64,000 bases of DNA from Gammaproteobacteria bacterium (lineage in GTDB: Bacteria; Pseudomonadota; Gammaproteobacteria; SpSt-1174), in NCBI GenBank assembly GCA_037388465.1, contig JARRKE010000019.1, positions 1 to 64,000 of the forward strand. Reading direction: 5' to 3'. Position 1 is the stretch's first letter, and the number at the start of each line of letters is the position of its first letter. Below the pieces are notes generated by a model. The model made no database searches. It was not told the DNA's origin and was given only the letters and a program-made list of their open reading frames with translations. Both the position numbers and the translations under genes were made by a program. Below, one piece after another: positions 18,657 to 26,967 of the stretch.

Positions 18657-20039
18657 CTAGACGGTGAGCAGATACCACTCGTGCTCGAGCGGCGAGACGT
18701 GATAATTGAATTTCTCGCGTTCGAAATACTTGTTGGCGAGATAGACCTTGAGGAAGTCGCGTCCCAGGTATTCGGGAATCACCGCTGCGGCTTCCAGCGC
18801 CTGCAGCGCGCTCAACCAGGTATTGGGCAGGCAGGGTTCGAACTGTTCGTAGGCGTTGCCTTCCACCGGCTTGCCCGGATCGACCTTGTTGACGATGCCG
18901 TGATGCATGCCCGCCAGCACGGTGGCGGCAAGCAGGTAGGGATTCACGTCAGCGCCCGCCACCCGATGCTCGACACGCTTGGCATGGTCCGCCCCCGCGG
19001 GTATGCGCAGCGCCGTGGTGCGGTTGTTGAAGGCCCAGGCCGGACACAGCGGCACGAAGGAATGCAGGCGGAAACGCCGGTAGGAGTTCGCGTTCGGCGC
19101 GAACAGGGCCATGGACTCCTCCATGGTCACCATCAGACCGCCGATGGCATGACGCAGAACATCGCTGCCCAGCTCGCTCCCGTCGGCGAACACGTTGCGC
19201 CCCGACTCATCGACCAGGCTGACGTGCACATGCGTGCCGCTGCCGGCGTTGTCGTCGTAAGGCTTGGCCATGAAGGTCGCCTCCATGCCGTGCTTCTGCG
19301 CGACATTCTTGATCACGCGCTTGAGCAGGATGGCATGGGCGCAGGCCGACAGCGGGTCGGCCTCGTGATGCAGGTTGACCTCATACTGGCCGGGCGCGTA
19401 CTCCGCCACCGCGGTTTCCGCAGGAATGCCCTGAATGGCGCAGTATTCGCCGATGTCCGCCAGGAACTCGCTGTAGTCGTCCACCTCGGACATGCCGTAC
19501 ACCTGCGTATTGCGCTCGCGCTCGCCGGTCACCGGCGAAAGCGGCGGCTGCGGCGCACCGCCGGCGACCCGACGCTTGTCGATGAGATAGAACTCCATCT
19601 CCACCGCCACCACCGGCGTCAGGCCCAGTTCACGCTTGAAGCGCTCCAGCACGCGGGCGAGCACATGCCGTGGATCGGCAAAGTAGGGGCTGCCGTCCAT
19701 GGTGTACATGCTCAGCATGAGCTGGCCCATGGGACGCGAATGCCAGGGCACGAACTCCAGGGTACCGGGCACCGGATAGCAGATCTGGTCCGCGTCGCCG
19801 ATCTCGAAACCGAGCCCGGTCTCCTCCGCCGTATCGCCCGTGATGTCGGCACCGAACAGCGACCCCGGCAGATTCACTCCGTCCTGATAGCATTTATCCA
19901 GGGTGCCGACGTCTACCCGCTTGCCGCGCAGAACGCCGTTCACGTCCGGGACGAGCAGATCGACGGCACGGACCTGGGGATACTGGCGCAGAAACTCCGC
20001 GACCTCGGGATGATCGCTCACAGCGGTTTGGGCGGACAT
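18657..20039 (-). CDS. puuA: Gamma-glutamylputrescine synthetase (glutamine synthetase fold)
   Basis: 460-residue member of the GS superfamily that ligates glutamate to putrescine with ATP. GS landmarks: VAVEMEFYLIDKR, QYEVNLHHEADPL, the ATP/glutamate segment GSGTHVHVSL, and NRTTALRIPAGADH plus HRVAGADVNPYL. The absence of the adenylylation region and the pairing with puuB, puuC and puuD support PuuA over true glutamine synthetase. Transcribed divergently from puuD, with PuuR-like boxes in the shared 270-bp region. Confidence 0.92.
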   Translation of the reverse strand: MSAQTAVSDHPEVAEFLRQYPQVRAVDLLVPDVNGVLRGKRVDVGTLDKCYQDGVNLPGSLFGADITGDTAEETGLGFEIGDADQICYPVPGTLEFVPWHSRPMGQLMLSMYTMDGSPYFADPRHVLARVLERFKRELGLTPVVAVEMEFYLIDKRRVAGGAPQPPLSPVTGERERNTQVYGMSEVDDYSEFLADIGEYCAIQGIPAETAVAEYAPGQYEVNLHHEADPLSACAHAILLKRVIKNVAQKHGMEATFMAKPYDDNAGSGTHVHVSLVDESGRNVFADGSELGSDVLRHAIGGLMVTMEESMALFAPNANSYRRFRLHSFVPLCPAWAFNNRTTALRIPAGADHAKRVEHRVAGADVNPYLLAATVLAGMHHGIVNKVDPGKPVEGNAYEQFEPCLPNTWLSALQALEAAAVIPEYLGRDFLKVYLANKYFEREKFNYHVSPLEHEWYLLTV

Positions 20040-20055
20040 GATTTACGCTCTGGGT

Positions 20056-20070
20056 TGTTTAATATCTTTA
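20056..20070 (+). promoter_or_regulatory. PuuR-like operator at the puuA start
   Basis: TGTTTAATATCTTTA matches TGTTTATTATATTAA at 12 of 15 positions. It begins 17 bp upstream of the puuA start codon. Confidence 0.45.
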
Positions 20071-20144
20071 TACTGGTGATCGTCACCAGGACCTGTCAAG
20101 TCGGCTCGCCCACTCCGGAATCCGGCGCCGCCCGGGACTGCACC

Positions 20145-20159
20145 AAAATATGATGCACC
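20145..20159 (-). promoter_or_regulatory. PuuR-like operator between puuA and puuD
   Basis: The plus strand reads AAAATATGATGCACC, 12 of 15 identical to the E. coli PuuR box AAAATATAATGAACA as I recall it. It is inverted relative to the boxes on either side. Confidence 0.4.
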
Positions 20160-20281
20160 CGGCACGTCCGCACGACTTCGGTGCAAACTGGCCGTTTTAT
20201 AATTACTTAAGCCCTGCCTCGACAGGGACCGGACAGCCGCATTGCGCCGGCCCCGCTTGTTTCACTCGCGAGGCGATGATA

Positions 20282-20296
20282 TGTTTAATAAACTTA
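20282..20296 (+). promoter_or_regulatory. PuuR-like operator at the puuD start
   Basis: TGTTTAATAAACTTA, 11 of 15 positions as in TGTTTATTATATTAA, ending 13 bp before the puuD ATG. Confidence 0.4.
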
Positions 20297-20309
20297 ACAC
20301 AAACTCACC

Positions 20310-21068
20310 ATGACCAACAGCAGCCCCATCATCGGGATCCCCGCGGATCGCCGCGAACTGAGCCCGCACGTCTATCACATGGCGGGTGAGAAATACCTGA
20401 CGGCCGTGACCGAGGCCATCGGCGGCGTACCGATCATTATCCCCGTCCTGTCAGGCCACTTCGACATGAACACGGTGCTCGAACTGGTCGACGGCATCCT
20501 GCTGACCGGCAGCTATTCGAACATCGAGCCGGCGCATTACGACGGCCCGCCCAGCGCGCCGGGGACGCTGCACGACAGCGCCCGCGACGCCGTGACCCTG
20601 CCGCTGATTCGCACGGCCATCGAGCGGGGCATACCGCTGTTCGGCATCTGCCGGGGATTTCAGGAGATGAACGTGGCCCTGGGCGGCAGCCTGCACCAGC
20701 GGGTGCACGAAGTCCCCGGCAGACACGACCATCGTGAAGACGCCACCCAGCCCCTCGATATCCAATACGGTCCCGCTCATGCGGTATCGTTTACCGAGGG
20801 CGGCCTGCTGCACAGCCTGACCGGCAAACTCGAAGGCGAGGTCAATTCCATACATTGGCAGGGCGTCGACCGGCTCGCGCCCGGCCTGAACGCGGAAGCG
20901 ACGGCACCGGACGGCTTGGTCGAAGCATTTACGGTAAACAACGCGCCGGGCTTTACCCTGGCGGTGCAATGGCACCCCGAATGGCGCGCCACACAGAATC
21001 CGCTATCGATGGCGATGTTCAAGGCGTTCGGTGACGCCTGTCGCCAGCGAGCGAAGGTAGGTAACTAA
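20310..21068 (+). CDS. puuD: Gamma-glutamyl-gamma-aminobutyrate hydrolase
   Basis: 252-residue class I glutamine-amidotransferase-like hydrolase (peptidase C26) that splits gamma-glutamyl-GABA into glutamate and GABA. The nucleophile elbow is LFGICRGFQEMNVALGG (Cys in GICRG) and the catalytic histidine sits in LAVQWHPEW. Length matches the family. The stop TAA shares its last base with the ATG of the next gene (TAATG), so the two are translationally coupled. Confidence 0.93.
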   Translation: MTNSSPIIGIPADRRELSPHVYHMAGEKYLTAVTEAIGGVPIIIPVLSGHFDMNTVLELVDGILLTGSYSNIEPAHYDGPPSAPGTLHDSARDAVTLPLIRTAIERGIPLFGICRGFQEMNVALGGSLHQRVHEVPGRHDHREDATQPLDIQYGPAHAVSFTEGGLLHSLTGKLEGEVNSIHWQGVDRLAPGLNAEATAPDGLVEAFTVNNAPGFTLAVQWHPEWRATQNPLSMAMFKAFGDACRQRAKVGN

Positions 21069-22423
21069 TGAGTATGGACCCGACCCAGATGGCATACATC
21101 ACCCAGTGGCTGCAGGAGCACAAGATCACTGAGGTCGAATGCCTGATCCCCGACATGACGGGCAACGCCCGCGGCAAGATCATCCCGGCCGCCAAGTTCT
21201 GCAAGGAACAGGGCATGCGCCTGCCCGAGCAGCTCTTCATCCAGACCGTCACCGGCGACTGGCCGGATGACGAGAGCATGATCGATCCGCGCGAGGTCGA
21301 CATGGTGCTGCATCCCGATGCGAACTCACTGCGTCTCGTCCCCTGGGCGGCGGATGCCACGGCCCAGGTCATTCACGATTGCTACCTGCGCGACGGCGCA
21401 CCGGTGGATATCGCCCCGCGGCAGGTCCTCAAGCGCGTGCTCGCCCGCTACGAGGAGCGCGGCATGCAGCCCATCGTGGCGCCGGAACTCGAATTCTTCC
21501 TGGTCAAGCGCAACATCGACCCCGATTATCCGCTGGAACCGCCGATTGGCCGTTCCGGACGTCCGGAACGCGCGCGCCAGTCCTACGGCATCGACGCGGT
21601 CAACGAGTTCGACCCGCTGTTCGAGGACATCTACGACTATTGCGAGGCGCAGAACCTGGACATCGACACCCTGATCCACGAATCGGGTGCCGCGCAGATG
21701 GAGATCAACTTCCTGCACGGCGACGCGCTCGAACTGGCCGACCAGGTATTCCTGTTCAAACGCACCGTACGCGAGGCCGCCCTGCGCCACGACATGTACG
21801 CCACCTTCATGGCCAAGCCGCTGGAGGACGAGGCAGGTAGCGCCATGCATATCCACCAGAGCGTGACGGACACGACGACCGGCAGGAATCTCTTCTCCAA
21901 CGAAGACGGCAGCATGAGCAAGACCTTCTGCCAGTACATCGGCGGACTGCAGCGGCACATGCCCGCCGCCATGTCGTTCTTCGCCCCCAATGTGAATTCG
22001 TACCGGCGCATCGCCCGCCACGAATCGGCGCCCATCAACGCCGACTGGGGTATGGACAACCGCACGGTGGGACTGCGTGTGCCCTTCGCCTCAGCCCAGA
22101 ACATGCGGGTGGAAAACCGCGTCGCCGGCGCGGACGCCAATCCCTATCTGGCACTAGCCGGCACTCTGGCCTGCGGCCTGCTCGGCATCCTCGAAGACGC
22201 CCACCCCCGGGATGAGCAGAAGGGCAGCGCCTACGATCTGCCGTTCGGTCTGCCGCGCAGCCTGGAGGATTCCCTGATCAACCTGGAGGCGAGCGCGCCC
22301 CTGCAGGACCTGCTCGGTGAACGTTTCGTCCGCGCCTATACCGCGGTCAAGCGCAAGGAATATGAAACCTTCTTTCGTGTCATCAGTTCCTGGGAGCGCG
22401 AGTTCCTGCTGTTGGCCGTGTGA
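21068..22423 (+). CDS. Second glutamine-synthetase-like gamma-glutamyl ligase
   Basis: 451-residue GS-fold ligase with PELEFFLVKR, AQMEINFLHGDALELADQ, GSAMHIHQSV, the RR segment SYRRIARHESAPINADWG and NRVAGADANPYLA. It differs clearly from the puuA product at 18657 (different N-terminus and C-terminus, for example SSWEREFLLLAV against PLEHEWYLLTV). Coupled to puuD and followed by an aminotransferase gene. It could be a second gamma-glutamylpolyamine synthetase with another amine preference (spermidine, cadaverine, diaminopropane, ethanolamine). Substrate cannot be read from the sequence. Confidence 0.87.
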   Translation: MSMDPTQMAYITQWLQEHKITEVECLIPDMTGNARGKIIPAAKFCKEQGMRLPEQLFIQTVTGDWPDDESMIDPREVDMVLHPDANSLRLVPWAADATAQVIHDCYLRDGAPVDIAPRQVLKRVLARYEERGMQPIVAPELEFFLVKRNIDPDYPLEPPIGRSGRPERARQSYGIDAVNEFDPLFEDIYDYCEAQNLDIDTLIHESGAAQMEINFLHGDALELADQVFLFKRTVREAALRHDMYATFMAKPLEDEAGSAMHIHQSVTDTTTGRNLFSNEDGSMSKTFCQYIGGLQRHMPAAMSFFAPNVNSYRRIARHESAPINADWGMDNRTVGLRVPFASAQNMRVENRVAGADANPYLALAGTLACGLLGILEDAHPRDEQKGSAYDLPFGLPRSLEDSLINLEASAPLQDLLGERFVRAYTAVKRKEYETFFRVISSWEREFLLLAV

Positions 22424-22470
22424 ATACGTCGCCGTTCCGCGCCGACCTACAACCTTAAGAGAGATTGACC

Positions 22471-23856
22471 ATGGCAGAAGCAGCCCACAAGCACAAAACC
22501 ACCGCGGACTGGCAGCGTATGGATTCCGCGCATCACCTGCATCCCTTCACCGACTACAAGGACCTCAACACCAAGGGGTCGCGCATCATCACCCGCGCGG
22601 AAGGCTGCTATGTGTGGGACTCCGACGGCAACAAGATCCTGGACGGCATGGCCGGGCTGTGGTGCGTGAACATCGGCTACGGCCGCAAGGAACTCGCCGA
22701 GGTCGCCTATCGGCAGATGCAGGAACTGCCGTACTACAACAATTTCTTCCAGTGCAGTACGCCGCCCGCGGTCGAGCTCGCCGAGCTGTTGTCCGAGGTA
22801 ACGCCCGCCCACCTCAACCACGCCTTCTTCACCGGCTCGGGTTCGGATTCCAACGACACCGTGCTGCGTATGGTGCGTTACTACTGGAAGCTGCTGGGCA
22901 AGCCTTATAAGAAGGTCATCATCTCGCGCCAGAACGCCTACCACGGCAGCACCGTGGCCGGCGCCAGCCTGAGCGGCATGACCGCCATGCATGAACAGGG
23001 CGACCTGCCCATTCCCGGCATCGTCCATATCGAGCAGCCCTACCACTTCGGCAACGCGCCCGACATGGACCCGAACGAATACGGCATCCAGGCCGCGCGC
23101 GAACTGGAAAAGAAGATCGACGAGGTGGGCGAGTGCAACGTGGCCGCCTTTATCGCCGAACCGATCCAGGGCGCCGGCGGCGTCATCATCCCCCCGGAAA
23201 GCTACTGGCCCGAGATCAAGCGCATCTGCGCCGAGCGCGAGATCCTGCTCATCGCCGACGAGGTCATCACCGGCTTCGGACGCCTGGGCACCTGGTTCGG
23301 CTCCGAGTACTACGGCATCGAACCCGACCTGATGCCCGTCGCCAAGGGACTGTCCTCGGGCTACATGCCCATCGGCGCGGTGATGGTCAGCGACAAGGTG
23401 GCCGACGTCGTGATCAACCAGGGCGGCGAATTCTTCCACGGCTACACCTACTCCGGTCATCCGGTGGCCGCCGCCGTCGCCGCCGAAAACCTGCGCATCA
23501 TGCGTGACGAGGGCATCATCGAGCATGCCGGCAAGGAGATCGCCCCCTACCTGCAGCAGCGCTGGCGCGAGCTGGGCGATCATCCGCTGGTGGGCGAGGC
23601 ACGCGGCGTCGGCATGGTGGCCGCCATGGAACTGGTCAAGTCCAAGGAACCGCGCGAGCTGTTCCCGGAACCCGGCAAGGTCGGCACCCTGTGCCGCGAC
23701 ATCAGCGTCCAGAACGGCCTGATCATGCGCGCCGTGCGCGACACCATGATCATCTCCCCGCCGCTGATCATCACCCGCGAGCAGGTCGACGAGCTGATCG
23801 ACACGACCAAAAAGGTCCTCGACCTCACCGCGCAGCGGGTGCACGAGGTTCTCTGA
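22471..23856 (+). CDS. spuC: Putrescine/GABA-type class III aminotransferase
   Basis: 461-residue PLP enzyme of the SpuC type, probably pyruvate-dependent and acting on putrescine, GABA or other omega-amines. Features: LHPFTDYKDLNTKGSRII, DGMAGLWCVNIGYG, FFTGSGSDSNDTVLRM, LLIADEVITGFGRLGTWFG, the PLP lysine in PVAKGLSSGYMPIGAV, and FFHGYTYSGHP. Start ATG at 22471 has AAGAGAG upstream. Followed by a dehydrogenase that would take the semialdehyde product to succinate. The gene name is the best family match; GABA aminotransferase is an equally good functional label. Confidence 0.88.
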   Translation: MAEAAHKHKTTADWQRMDSAHHLHPFTDYKDLNTKGSRIITRAEGCYVWDSDGNKILDGMAGLWCVNIGYGRKELAEVAYRQMQELPYYNNFFQCSTPPAVELAELLSEVTPAHLNHAFFTGSGSDSNDTVLRMVRYYWKLLGKPYKKVIISRQNAYHGSTVAGASLSGMTAMHEQGDLPIPGIVHIEQPYHFGNAPDMDPNEYGIQAARELEKKIDEVGECNVAAFIAEPIQGAGGVIIPPESYWPEIKRICAEREILLIADEVITGFGRLGTWFGSEYYGIEPDLMPVAKGLSSGYMPIGAVMVSDKVADVVINQGGEFFHGYTYSGHPVAAAVAAENLRIMRDEGIIEHAGKEIAPYLQQRWRELGDHPLVGEARGVGMVAAMELVKSKEPRELFPEPGKVGTLCRDISVQNGLIMRAVRDTMIISPPLIITREQVDELIDTTKKVLDLTAQRVHEVL

Positions 23857-23865
23857 CGCAATGCC

Positions 23866-23890
23866 GTGCCGCGGGCATGACCCGCGGCAC
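23866..23890 (+). terminator. Intercistronic hairpin
   Basis: GTGCCGCGGG (23866-23875) pairs perfectly with CCCGCGGCAC (23881-23890) around CATGA. There is no T run, so it may tune expression or RNA decay between the two genes rather than stop transcription. Confidence 0.5.
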
Positions 23891-23931
23891 GCTTATCCCA
23901 CCTTGCTCCCCGCCGGGGACAGGATTCCGAC

Positions 23932-25296
23932 ATGAGCTTTCAATCCATCAATCCGGCGACCGGCGAACTGCTGGCCGAATTCGGCACCTGGGATGCATCC
24001 GCCCTGGAAGACGCCCTGGCCCGCGCCGACGACGCGGCCCGGCAATGGCGCGCGACCCCGCTGGCCGAGCGTACCCGCATCATCGCCAACGCGGGCCGGC
24101 TGCTGCGCGAACAGGTCGAACCGCTGGCCCGTCTCGCGAGCCTGGAAATGGGCAAACCGATCACCGAGGCGCGCGCCGAGGTCGAAAAAAGTGCCTGGGC
24201 CTGCGATTACTTCGCCGAGCATGCGGAAGCCATGCTTCGCCCGGAACCGGTGCAGACCGACGCCTCGCACAGCTATATCAGCTATCAGCCGCTAGGCACC
24301 GTGCTGGCCATCATGCCCTGGAACTTCCCCTACTGGCAGGTGCTGCGGCACATGGCCCCCACCCTCGCCGCCGGCAACACCCTGCTGCTCAAGCACGCCC
24401 CCAACGTGCCGCAGGTGGCGCAGGCCATCGAACGCCTGGCACTGGAAGCCGGCGTTCCCGAGGGCGTGTTCATCAACCTGCCGATCGACGTGGACCTCAT
24501 CGAGGCCGTGATCGCCGATCCGCGGGTGCACGCCGTAACCCTCACCGGCAGCGAACGCGCCGGACGCTCTGTGGCGGAGCTGGCAGGGCGGCATCTCAAA
24601 AAGGTGGTGCTGGAACTGGGGGGCTCGGACGCCTTCGTGGTTCTGGAGGACGCCGACCTGGATCTCGCCGTCAGCCAGGCCGTTCCCGCCCGCTTCCAGA
24701 ATGGCGGTCAGAGCTGCATCGCCGCCAAGCGCATCATCCTCACCGAACCGGTGGCGGAGAACTTCACCGGGCGCTTCGTGGAAGCGGTACGGGCATTGCG
24801 CGTCGGCGACCCGCTCGACGAGGCCACGCAGATCGGTCCGGTCGCCCGCGCCGACCTGCGCGATGAACTGCACCGCCAGGTACGGGCCAGTATCGATGCG
24901 GGCGCGCAGCTGGCGGCAGGCGGTGCCCCCATCGAAGGCCCGGGCTATTTCTACCAGCCCACAGTGCTGGACCGGGTCGGGCCCGGCATGACGGCCTATT
25001 CGGAAGAGCTGTTCGGGCCGGTCGCCACCCTGATCCACGCCCGGGACGAGGCGCAGGCCCTGGCCATTGCCAACGACAGCCGCTTCGGGCTGGGCGGCTG
25101 CGTGTGGACGCGCGACACCGAACGGGGCGAGCGCTTCGCCGCCGCCCTCGAGTCCGGCGGCGCATTCGTCAACGGCATGTTCAAGAGCGACCCGCGCCTG
25201 CCCTTCGGGGGCATCAAGGCCTCCGGCTACGGACGCGAGCTCTCCATTCACGGCATTCGCGAGTTCGTGAACACCAAGACCCTCTGGGTCCGCTAA
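23932..25296 (+). CDS. Succinate-semialdehyde-type aldehyde dehydrogenase
   Basis: 454-residue NAD(P)-dependent aldehyde dehydrogenase resembling Sad/GabD. It starts directly with FQSINPATGELL and has LGTVLAIMPWNFPYWQVLRHMAP, the nucleotide segment LLLKHAPNVPQ, catalytic glutamate in LELGGSDAFVV, catalytic cysteine in NGGQSCIAAKR, and the end segment LPFGGIKASGYGREL. Context (after PuuD and an aminotransferase) points to succinate semialdehyde from GABA as substrate. This is the last gene of the island. Confidence 0.9.
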   Translation: MSFQSINPATGELLAEFGTWDASALEDALARADDAARQWRATPLAERTRIIANAGRLLREQVEPLARLASLEMGKPITEARAEVEKSAWACDYFAEHAEAMLRPEPVQTDASHSYISYQPLGTVLAIMPWNFPYWQVLRHMAPTLAAGNTLLLKHAPNVPQVAQAIERLALEAGVPEGVFINLPIDVDLIEAVIADPRVHAVTLTGSERAGRSVAELAGRHLKKVVLELGGSDAFVVLEDADLDLAVSQAVPARFQNGGQSCIAAKRIILTEPVAENFTGRFVEAVRALRVGDPLDEATQIGPVARADLRDELHRQVRASIDAGAQLAAGGAPIEGPGYFYQPTVLDRVGPGMTAYSEELFGPVATLIHARDEAQALAIANDSRFGLGGCVWTRDTERGERFAAALESGGAFVNGMFKSDPRLPFGGIKASGYGRELSIHGIREFVNTKTLWVR

Positions 25297-25310
25297 CCCT
25301 CGATATGACC

Positions 25311-25340
25311 GGGCCGCGGGTCGCTTTTGATCTGCGGCCC
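25311..25340 (+). terminator. Hairpin after the polyamine island
   Basis: GGGCCGC (25311-25317) pairs with GCGGCCC (25334-25340). It lacks a clean T run, so it is a weak or factor-dependent terminator at best. Confidence 0.4.
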
Positions 25341-25543
25341 GCGCCCACCCCCTGTCCGAAAGCCCGCCGCAGCACTGTGCCCGGGCCGGTCCCGCCAAAT
25401 AATGCGCGACAAGTTCATTCGGACTCGATAATCCGCTAATATACCGCCCCTTTGGGTCGCGGGCGCCCCAGGGACGCCCGTGCCCTCACGAGAACAATCC
25501 AACCCTGCAACTGCCGTCCGGCAGGCGACAGCGGAGACACAGT

Positions 25544-26677
25544 ATGCCTTTGAAACTGGCCATTCCCAGAGAGACCAGCACCGGTGAACGGCGCGTGGCT
25601 GTCGACGCGTTGATCGCGGGCAAGCTGAGCGGCCTCGGTCTCGAGGTGCTGCTCGAAACGGGCGCCGGCGACGCCGCGCGCATGCCCGACGACAGCTATA
25701 CCGACGTCACGGTGGTGAAAGACGCCGCCGGCCTGTATGCCCAGGCCGACATCGTCGTCAAGATCCAGCCTCCGACCGAGGACGAGATCGCCCAGATGAA
25801 GGAGGGCGCGGTGCTGATCGGCACCCTGCTGCCCCACCGCCACCCGGAGCTGGTGGCCAAGCTGCGCGACCGCAAGATCACCAGCTTCGCCATGGAGCTG
25901 ATCCCGCGCATCTCGCGCGCCCAGTCCATGGACGTGCTGTCCTCCCAGGCGGCCGTGGCCGGCTATAAGGCTGCCATCATGGGCGCCGACCTGGCCTCGC
26001 GCTTCTTCCCGATGCTCACCACCGCGGCCGGCACCATCCGCCCATCGAAGGTCATCGTGCTCGGCGCCGGGGTTGCCGGCCTGCAGGCCATCGCCACGGC
26101 ACGCCGCCTGGGCGCCATGGTGGAGGCCTATGACGTGCGCTCCGCCACCAAGGAGCAGGTGGAATCGCTGGGCGCCAAGTTCATCGAGCTGGACATCAAG
26201 GCTGAGGGCGAGGGCGGCTACGCCCGCGAGCTCACCGACGAGGAAAAGCAGAAGCAGCAGGAACAGCTGGCCGGCTTCGTGGCCCAGGCGGACGTGCTGA
26301 TCACCACCGCCGCCGTGCCGGGGCGCCCGTCGCCCAAGCTGGTGCCGGAAGCCATGGTGCAGGGCATGAAGCCCGGCTCGGTCATCATCGACCTGGCCGC
26401 CGAAGGCGGCGGCAACTGCGTGTTCACCGTGCCCGGCGAGACGATCGAAAAGCATGGCGTGGTCGTACACGGCCCGCTCAACGTGCCCAGTCAGGTGCCG
26501 TTCCATGCCAGCGAAATGTACGCCAAGAACGTCTTCAACTTCCTGTCCCCGATGATCCAGGAAGGTCAGTTCACCCCGAACTGGGAAGACGAGATCCAGG
26601 CGCAGAGCGTGCTCACGCACGAGGGCGCCATCAAACACGAACCCACCCGCAAGCTGGTTGAAGGAGAGGCATCATGA
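25544..26677 (+). CDS. pntAA: NAD(P) transhydrogenase subunit alpha part 1
   Basis: 377-residue NAD(H)-binding component (domain I) of the proton-translocating transhydrogenase, which couples hydride transfer from NADH to NADP+ with proton inflow. It begins LKLAIPRETSTGERRVAVD and has KIQPPTEDEIAQMKEGAVLIG, the mobile-loop region and the nucleotide fold VIVLGAGVAGLQAIATARRLGA. It is the split form (PntAA plus PntAB), usual outside enterobacteria. Its stop overlaps the next ATG (ATGA). Confidence 0.96.
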   Translation: MPLKLAIPRETSTGERRVAVDALIAGKLSGLGLEVLLETGAGDAARMPDDSYTDVTVVKDAAGLYAQADIVVKIQPPTEDEIAQMKEGAVLIGTLLPHRHPELVAKLRDRKITSFAMELIPRISRAQSMDVLSSQAAVAGYKAAIMGADLASRFFPMLTTAAGTIRPSKVIVLGAGVAGLQAIATARRLGAMVEAYDVRSATKEQVESLGAKFIELDIKAEGEGGYARELTDEEKQKQQEQLAGFVAQADVLITTAAVPGRPSPKLVPEAMVQGMKPGSVIIDLAAEGGGNCVFTVPGETIEKHGVVVHGPLNVPSQVPFHASEMYAKNVFNFLSPMIQEGQFTPNWEDEIQAQSVLTHEGAIKHEPTRKLVEGEAS

Positions 26678-26967
26678 TCGAGGGTTTCGTCGCACTGTAT
26701 ATCTTCATGCTGGCCGCCTTCACCGGCTATGAAGTCATCTCCAAGGTGCCGGTGATCCTGCACACCCCGCTGATGTCCGGCTCCAACTTCGTGCACGGCA
26801 TCGTGCTGGTCGGCGCCATGGTGGCGCTCGGCCATGCCACCACAGGGCTGGAGCAGGTGATCGGCTTCGTCGCCGTGATCCTGGCCGCGGGCAACGCGGC
26901 CGGCGGCTACGTGACCACCGAGCGCATGCTGGAGATGTTCAAGAGCTCCAAGAAGGAGGCGAAGTGA
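26674..26967 (+). CDS. pntAB: NAD(P) transhydrogenase subunit alpha part 2
   Basis: 97-residue membrane component (first part of domain II) with three to four hydrophobic helices: GFVALYIFMLAAFTGYEVI, LMSGSNFVHGIVLVGAMVAL and VIGFVAVILAAGNAAGGYV. It overlaps pntAA by four bases and shares one base with the pntB start (TGATG), so the three subunits are made in step. Confidence 0.95.
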   Translation: MIEGFVALYIFMLAAFTGYEVISKVPVILHTPLMSGSNFVHGIVLVGAMVALGHATTGLEQVIGFVAVILAAGNAAGGYVTTERMLEMFKSSKKEAK

